Assembly: GCF_009663145.1 (NCBI RefSeq)
Contig: NZ_VKHR01000027.1
Span: 22,433-60,180, forward strand
DNA from: Shewanella sp. TC10
GTDB taxonomy: Bacteria > Pseudomonadota > Gammaproteobacteria > Enterobacterales > Shewanellaceae
Length of the DNA: 37,748 nt
Direction: 5' to 3'
In this document: in pieces, positions 34,044 through 37,748 of the stretch
Position numbering within the stretch: position 1 is the first letter of the stretch
Layout of the letters: every line of letters starts with the position of its first letter
Made by a program: the position numbers and the translations under genes
The notes under the pieces: model-generated
The model's database searches: none
Seen by the model: the letters and a program-made list of their open reading frames with translations, nothing else
What the model was told of the DNA's origin: nothing

Positions 34044-36491
34044 TTGACTACCCTGACTTGGATCATCGCCATGATCGCAGTACTCGGCGCAGCAACCTAC
34101 ATGCGAGTGTCGTTATTAACGGCAACTATTGCCGCTGCCGCCGTTATGCTGATTGGCAGCGTATTAGATATTGTTGGTAGCGTGGCATGGATTGTATTTT
34201 TAGTGTTAGCACTACCGCTAAATGTGAAGTCATTCCGCCAAAACTTCATTTCACGTCTACTGCTTAAAGTATATCAAGGCATCATGCCTGAAATGTCTTC
34301 AACAGAAAAAGAAGCGATTGAAGCAGGTACCACATGGTGGGAAGCCGATTTATTCGCAGGTAACCCAAACTGGAACAAATTACACAACTACCCAAAAGGT
34401 CGTTTAACTGCTGAAGAGCAAGCCTTCCTTGATGGTCCTGTTGAAACAGTTTGTAAAATGGTTAACCAACATCAAGTTTCTCACGAGCTGGCTGATTTAC
34501 CACAAGAAGTATGGCAATACCTTAAAGATGAAGGTTTCTTTGCCATGATCATCAAGAAAAAATATGGTGGTCTTGAATATTCAGCTTATGCCCAATCACG
34601 CGTTTTACAAAAACTTGCAGGATTAAGCAGTGAATTAGCATCAACTGTTGGTGTACCTAACTCATTAGGTCCTGGGGAGCTACTTCAGCATTACGGTACA
34701 CCAGAGCAGCAAGATCACTATCTGCCGCGTTTAGCAAAAGGGCTAGAAGTCCCTTGTTTCGCTTTAACCAGTCCAGAAGCTGGTAGCGACGCTGGTGCAA
34801 TACCTGACTTTGGTATTGTGTGTAAAGGTGAATTTGAAGGCGAAGAAGTGTTAGGTATGAAACTAACATGGAACAAGCGCTACATTACCCTAGCACCTGT
34901 TGCCACAGTATTAGGTTTAGCATTTAAACTTCGCGACCCTGATAGCTTACTAGGTGATACTGAAGATTTAGGTATTACTTGTGCACTTATCCCAACGGAC
35001 ATTCCAGGTGTTGAAACAGGTCGCCGTCATTTCCCGCTTAACTGTATGTTCCAAAATGGTCCAACTCGCGGTAATGAAGTATTTGTACCACTTAGCTTTA
35101 TTATTGGTGGCCCTGAAATGGCCGGTCAAGGCTGGCGTATGCTGGTTGAATGTTTATCAGTTGGTCGTGGTATTACCCTACCTTCAAACTCGGCAGGTGG
35201 AATTAAAACTGCAGCTTTAGCAACAGGAGCTTATGCACGCATTCGTCGCCAATTTAAGTTACCTATCGGCAAACTTGAAGGCATTGAAGAGCCAATGGCA
35301 CGTATTGGCGGTAATGCTTACCTTATGGACGCTGTTAGCTCTCTAACGACTGTTGGGATTGGTTTAGGTGAAAAGCCATCGGTAATTTCTGCCATCGTTA
35401 AATACCATCTTACCGATAGAATGCAAAAGTGTGTTATCGATGCGATGGATATCCATGGTGGTAAAGGTGTATGTCTTGGCCCGAACAACTATTTAGGTCG
35501 CGGTTATCAAGCAGCGCCTATTGCGATTACAGTTGAAGGTGCAAACATCCTTACTCGCTCAATGATCATTTACGGTCAAGGTGCGATTCGTTGTCACCCA
35601 TACGTACTTGCCGAAATGGAATCAGCTTTTGATACCACATCAGGTAAAGGTTTAAGTAATTTTGATAACGCCATTTTCGGACATATTGGTTTCGCAATGT
35701 CTAACTTTGTAAGAAGTTTTTGGATGGGCGTAACATCAAGCCGTTTCACTAAATCTCCATATAGCGATAAAACAAAACGTTATTATCAACAAATGAACCG
35801 TTTCAGTGCCAACTTAGCATTACTGTCTGACTTAGCTATGGCAACTTTAGGCGGTAACCTTAAACGTAAAGAACGCATATCTGCGCGCTTAGGTGATTTA
35901 TTAAGTCAGCTGTACCTAGCTTCTGCAACGCTTAAGCGTTATGAAGACGAAGGTCGTTTAACTGAAGATTTACCTTTAGTTCAATGGGCTGTTGAAGATT
36001 CACTTTATAAGTTACAAACATCACTTGACGATTTATTAGATAACTTCCCTATGGGTCTTGGTTTAGCGCTACGCGCTGTTATCTTCCCATTTGGTCGCCC
36101 TCTTAAGCGCCCAAGTGACGTACTAGACCATAAAGTATCAAAAATTATGCAAACTCCGTGTGCAAGCCGTGACCGCCTTGGTCAAGGTCAATTCTGGACT
36201 CCTTCAGAGCACAACGTTGTAGGTATACAAGAACAAACCTTACTGGATATTCTGGCTTCAGAGCCATTGTATGACAAGGTATGTAAAGCAGCAGGCAAAC
36301 GTCTTCCATTTATGTGGTTAGATAAAGTTGCTGCAGAAGGTAAAGCACTTGGCGTGTTAAGCGATGCTGAAGTTGCATTACTCGAAAGAGCTGAAGTTGG
36401 GCGTTTGAAATCAATTAACGTTGATGATTTCGACTCAGAAGAACTTGAAGCAAAAGCTGCAGTTGTAGCCAAGCAAATACAAGCAGCTTGA
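34044..36491 (+). CDS. fadE: Acyl-CoA dehydrogenase FadE
   Basis: FadE carries out the first, FAD-dependent step of fatty-acid beta-oxidation. It has 815 residues from a TTG at 34044, matching the length of E. coli FadE (814). AAGGAG (34031-34036) is placed correctly for that TTG, whereas an in-frame TTG at 34020 has no such site. The N-terminus is hydrophobic ([19 protein letters not shown] and a second segment), indicating membrane association. The dehydrogenase core has [30 protein letters not shown] residues as [14 protein letters not shown], and [39 protein letters not shown] leads into the C-terminal DUF1974 extension. It is monocistronic, with a strong terminator 23 bases downstream. 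Confidence 0.97.
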   Translation: MTTLTWIIAMIAVLGAATYMRVSLLTATIAAAAVMLIGSVLDIVGSVAWIVFLVLALPLNVKSFRQNFISRLLLKVYQGIMPEMSSTEKEAIEAGTTWWEADLFAGNPNWNKLHNYPKGRLTAEEQAFLDGPVETVCKMVNQHQVSHELADLPQEVWQYLKDEGFFAMIIKKKYGGLEYSAYAQSRVLQKLAGLSSELASTVGVPNSLGPGELLQHYGTPEQQDHYLPRLAKGLEVPCFALTSPEAGSDAGAIPDFGIVCKGEFEGEEVLGMKLTWNKRYITLAPVATVLGLAFKLRDPDSLLGDTEDLGITCALIPTDIPGVETGRRHFPLNCMFQNGPTRGNEVFVPLSFIIGGPEMAGQGWRMLVECLSVGRGITLPSNSAGGIKTAALATGAYARIRRQFKLPIGKLEGIEEPMARIGGNAYLMDAVSSLTTVGIGLGEKPSVISAIVKYHLTDRMQKCVIDAMDIHGGKGVCLGPNNYLGRGYQAAPIAITVEGANILTRSMIIYGQGAIRCHPYVLAEMESAFDTTSGKGLSNFDNAIFGHIGFAMSNFVRSFWMGVTSSRFTKSPYSDKTKRYYQQMNRFSANLALLSDLAMATLGGNLKRKERISARLGDLLSQLYLASATLKRYEDEGRLTEDLPLVQWAVEDSLYKLQTSLDDLLDNFPMGLGLALRAVIFPFGRPLKRPSDVLDHKVSKIMQTPCASRDRLGQGQFWTPSEHNVVGIQEQTLLDILASEPLYDKVCKAAGKRLPFMWLDKVAAEGKALGVLSDAEVALLERAEVGRLKSINVDDFDSEELEAKAAVVAKQIQAA

Positions 36492-36513
36492 TAGATTTAA
36501 TCATCTAACGTCA

Positions 36514-36545
36514 AAGGGAAAGCATCTGCTTTCCCTTTTTTTATG
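36514..36545 (+). terminator. Rho-independent terminator after fadE
   Basis: AAAGGGAAAGCA (36514-36525) and TGCTTTCCCTTT (36528-36539) form a 12-pair stem with a two-base loop (three or four bases once the last pairs open), followed by a T run. It is a strong terminator. Confidence 0.9.
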
Positions 36546-36624
36546 CATCTAATATTAAGTGGTGATACCACATCAGCCTACAAAGCTTTAGTAATCTTGT
36601 TAAATTATTTGATTGGTCAAACCC

Positions 36625-36960
36625 TTACTTTAATCGTTGTGCCCAATTGCCTTTATGCTGGGCCTCACAGCGTGTTTCACTATCAAAAACGATTTGCTTA
36701 GCCTGCACTTTAATGCCCTGTTGCAATAATTTATGGATGATTAAGTTTTGAATAAAAGCATCTTCCTTACTCAATGCTAATTGAGTGAGCTGAACATCAT
36801 TTTCAAAAATACAGACTATTTTGAGCGATGCTGGGAAGGCATTAAAGTTAACAAGGTGAGTTAACCATTCAAACCCTGAAGATTGTTCGAGTAATACCTC
36901 GCACACCTCTGTCAGCGTTTCTCTTATTTGATTATCTAATTTCTTATCTGTCTTTTTCAT
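36625..36960 (-). CDS. Small conserved protein of unknown function
   Basis: The protein has 111 residues. It starts MKKTDKKLDNQIRETLTEVC, then EQSSGFEWLTHLVNFNAFPA and SLKIVCIFENDVQLTQLALS, ending with a Trp near the C-terminus (KGNWAQRLK). I recall similar short proteins in Vibrio and Shewanella, sometimes labelled Fis family regulator, but no Fis-like helix-turn-helix is visible here. Alternating helix and strand suggest a small alpha/beta cytoplasmic fold. It has no signal peptide and no membrane segment. It stands alone between fadE and the efflux-pump remnant. Confidence 0.7.
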   Translation of the reverse strand: MKKTDKKLDNQIRETLTEVCEVLLEQSSGFEWLTHLVNFNAFPASLKIVCIFENDVQLTQLALSKEDAFIQNLIIHKLLQQGIKVQAKQIVFDSETRCEAQHKGNWAQRLK

Positions 36961-37076
36961 CTGCGCTCTATTTTCTACTTAATTATGTGCTTAGCTATTA
37001 TTGAACGACTTACGTTAACAATCGGAACATATCACAATGAGATATTCATTTAAGCTTACTTGTTATAAATAAGACA

Positions 37077-37104
37077 ATAAAAAGCCAGCTACGAATAACT
37101 GGCT
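37077..37104 (-). terminator. Rho-independent terminator after the RND gene
   Basis: On the minus strand AGCCAG and CTGGCT (37083-37104) form the outer stem with a two-pair inner extension and then TTTTTATTG. It lies about 30 bases after the pump stop codon at 37137. Confidence 0.7.
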
Positions 37105-37136
37105 CTTTCAAGTTTGTTGATTTGAATAAAGCTTAA

Positions 37137-37499
37137 TTAATCATTTGAAAGCTCTTGTTCAAGCTGTTTGGTTATCGCATCTGGTGAGCTGCTATTACGA
37201 GCGAATATGCTATACGCCACAGGTATCACAAGTAGAGTGAAAAAAGTGGCTAACAATATGCCTGAGAGTACCACCACGCCAATAACAAAGCGGGTTTCAG
37301 CACCTGCTCCGCTTGACATAACTAATGGTATTGCTCCAGCTGCTGTTGTAATACCTGTCATTAAGATGGGACGTAGACGCTGGGATGATGCTTGAATAAC
37401 CGCATCATCAAACGCAATCCCTTTATCACGTAACTGGTTAGCAAACTCAACGATTAAAATACCATTTTTAGCCGCGAGTCCCACCAGCATGATAATCGG
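37137..37499 (-). pseudogene. RND efflux pump inner-membrane subunit, C-terminal remnant
   Basis: Only about 120 residues of a roughly 1030-residue AcrB/MexB-type protein remain. The part present begins IIMLVGLAAKNGILIVEFAN, continues QLRDKGIAFDDAVIQAS and RLRPILMTGITTAAGAIPLV, and ends with the last two membrane helices and a Lys/Glu-rich tail. The Gly-Ile-Ile-Met sequence normally preceding it is cut: the codon before the first Ile is CCG and the frame reaches TAA at once. The junction at 37497-37499 coincides with the edge of a 23-bp inverted repeat. With no start or upstream domain the remnant cannot work as a pump. If the window end is an assembly break, the full gene may exist elsewhere. 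Confidence 0.85.
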
Positions 37500-37592
37500 T
37501 TAAAGGTGGCAGCTGATGTGGTCAAGTAAATCTGTACACGCTTAGGGGAGTTATTATCATGCCGCCATTTCAGCTGCCACCTTTAACCGATT
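37494..37592. repeat. 23-bp perfect inverted repeat around a 53-base core
   Basis: The left arm is at 37494-37516 (starting AATCGGTTAAAGG, ending GGCAGCTGA) and the right arm at 37570-37592 is its exact reverse complement. The core holds an IS3-like terminus. Beyond either arm the similarity stops at once. The left edge coincides with the RND break. Confidence 0.85.
37514..37540 (+). mobile_element. IS3/IS911-like terminal inverted repeat
   Basis: TGATGTGGTCAAGTAAATCT followed by GTACACG aligns with the IS911 end (TGAAGTGGTCAACAAAAACT, then GGCCACC) at 20 of 27 positions, including the terminal TGA and the GTGGTCAA block. No transposase frame follows: the sequence folds back after about 56 bases. 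It is therefore a solo end or an assembly fragment. The IS911 comparison is from memory. Confidence 0.5.
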
Positions 37593-37622
37593 CTGCCAAG
37601 AAGAACGCGGATAAACCCAAAG

Positions 37623-37649
37623 GATGCGTAAAATGAGCTTTTACGCATC
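37623..37649. repeat. 11-bp hairpin near the window end
   Basis: GATGCGTAAAA and TTTTACGCATC form a perfect stem with a five-base loop (TGAGC). There is no gene ending here. It may be a subterminal hairpin of the mobile element that the window enters. The remaining sequence to 37748 shows no recognisable frame. Confidence 0.6.
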
Positions 37650-37748
37650 GATAATTTTGTAACATTCGAGAAAGCCCATACATATCAATCTACTGCGATT
37701 TTTTTAAAGTTTTGTATAGACCTCGTAAACAAAGACGTATTCTTTCTC

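Noticed and set aside
37559..37636. Short plus-strand frame beginning MPPFQLPPL
   Set aside because: Only 25 codons, and it runs through the right arm of the inverted repeat. It resembles no transposase start that I know.

Overview
The window looks like a chromosomal segment of a Shewanella-like marine gammaproteobacterium (Alteromonadales). This rests on family content and gene order: aspS-yebC-ruvC-ruvA-ruvB, cmoA-cmoB, a thiC-thiDE-thiF-thiS-thiG-thiH operon with a fused ThiD-ThiE, a yafJ/fadE divergent pair with fatty-acid-type operators, a large TonB-dependent receptor, and AT-rich intergenic DNA. The genus is an inference. No rRNA, tRNA, CRISPR array, prophage or classical defence locus was seen.

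Layout. 1-251 is a frameshifted internal piece of an IS110-family transposase fused to a TonB-dependent receptor (153-2069, minus) that has lost its C-terminal barrel. 2070-2804 is regulatory DNA with a near-consensus CRP site and a 17-bp inverted repeat. 2805-7640 (minus) carries ruvB, ruvA, ruvC, yebC and aspS (Holliday-junction processing, translation). 7900-10731 (minus) is a sensor diguanylate cyclase with three tandem periplasmic substrate-binding domains. 11077-12797 (plus) is cmoA-cmoB (tRNA wobble-uridine carboxymethoxylation).

12870-19001 (plus) is a five-gene envelope cluster: a retropepsin-like lipoprotein, a cysteine-free inactive transglutaminase fused to about seven membrane helices, an ATP-grasp ligase, a secreted protein that looks like an M3 oligopeptidase with its zinc motif lost, and a secreted helical protein (possibly DUF3541). 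A LysR regulator follows. The first three form a known but poorly understood association. The last two are the best candidates here for an undescribed extension of it.

20128-21741 (minus) holds a SprA-like HExxH protein with a repeat-rich N-terminus and a small protein resembling a flagellar rod-type C-terminus. 21868-28568 is the complete thiamine operon, led by a TPP riboswitch (28819-28913) whose expression platform can be read as translational. 29113-30408 is an unrecognised bitopic membrane protein. 30864-32857 (plus) contains a hemolysin III/PAQR protein, an alkyltransferase-like DNA-repair protein and a DUF3108 periplasmic protein. 33017-36491 is yafJ and, divergently, fadE. 36625-37499 contains a small conserved protein and the C-terminal end of an RND efflux pump, cut at a 23-bp perfect inverted repeat around an IS3/IS911-like terminus. 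Both ends of the window are therefore mobile-element junctions, either real rearrangements or assembly breakpoints.
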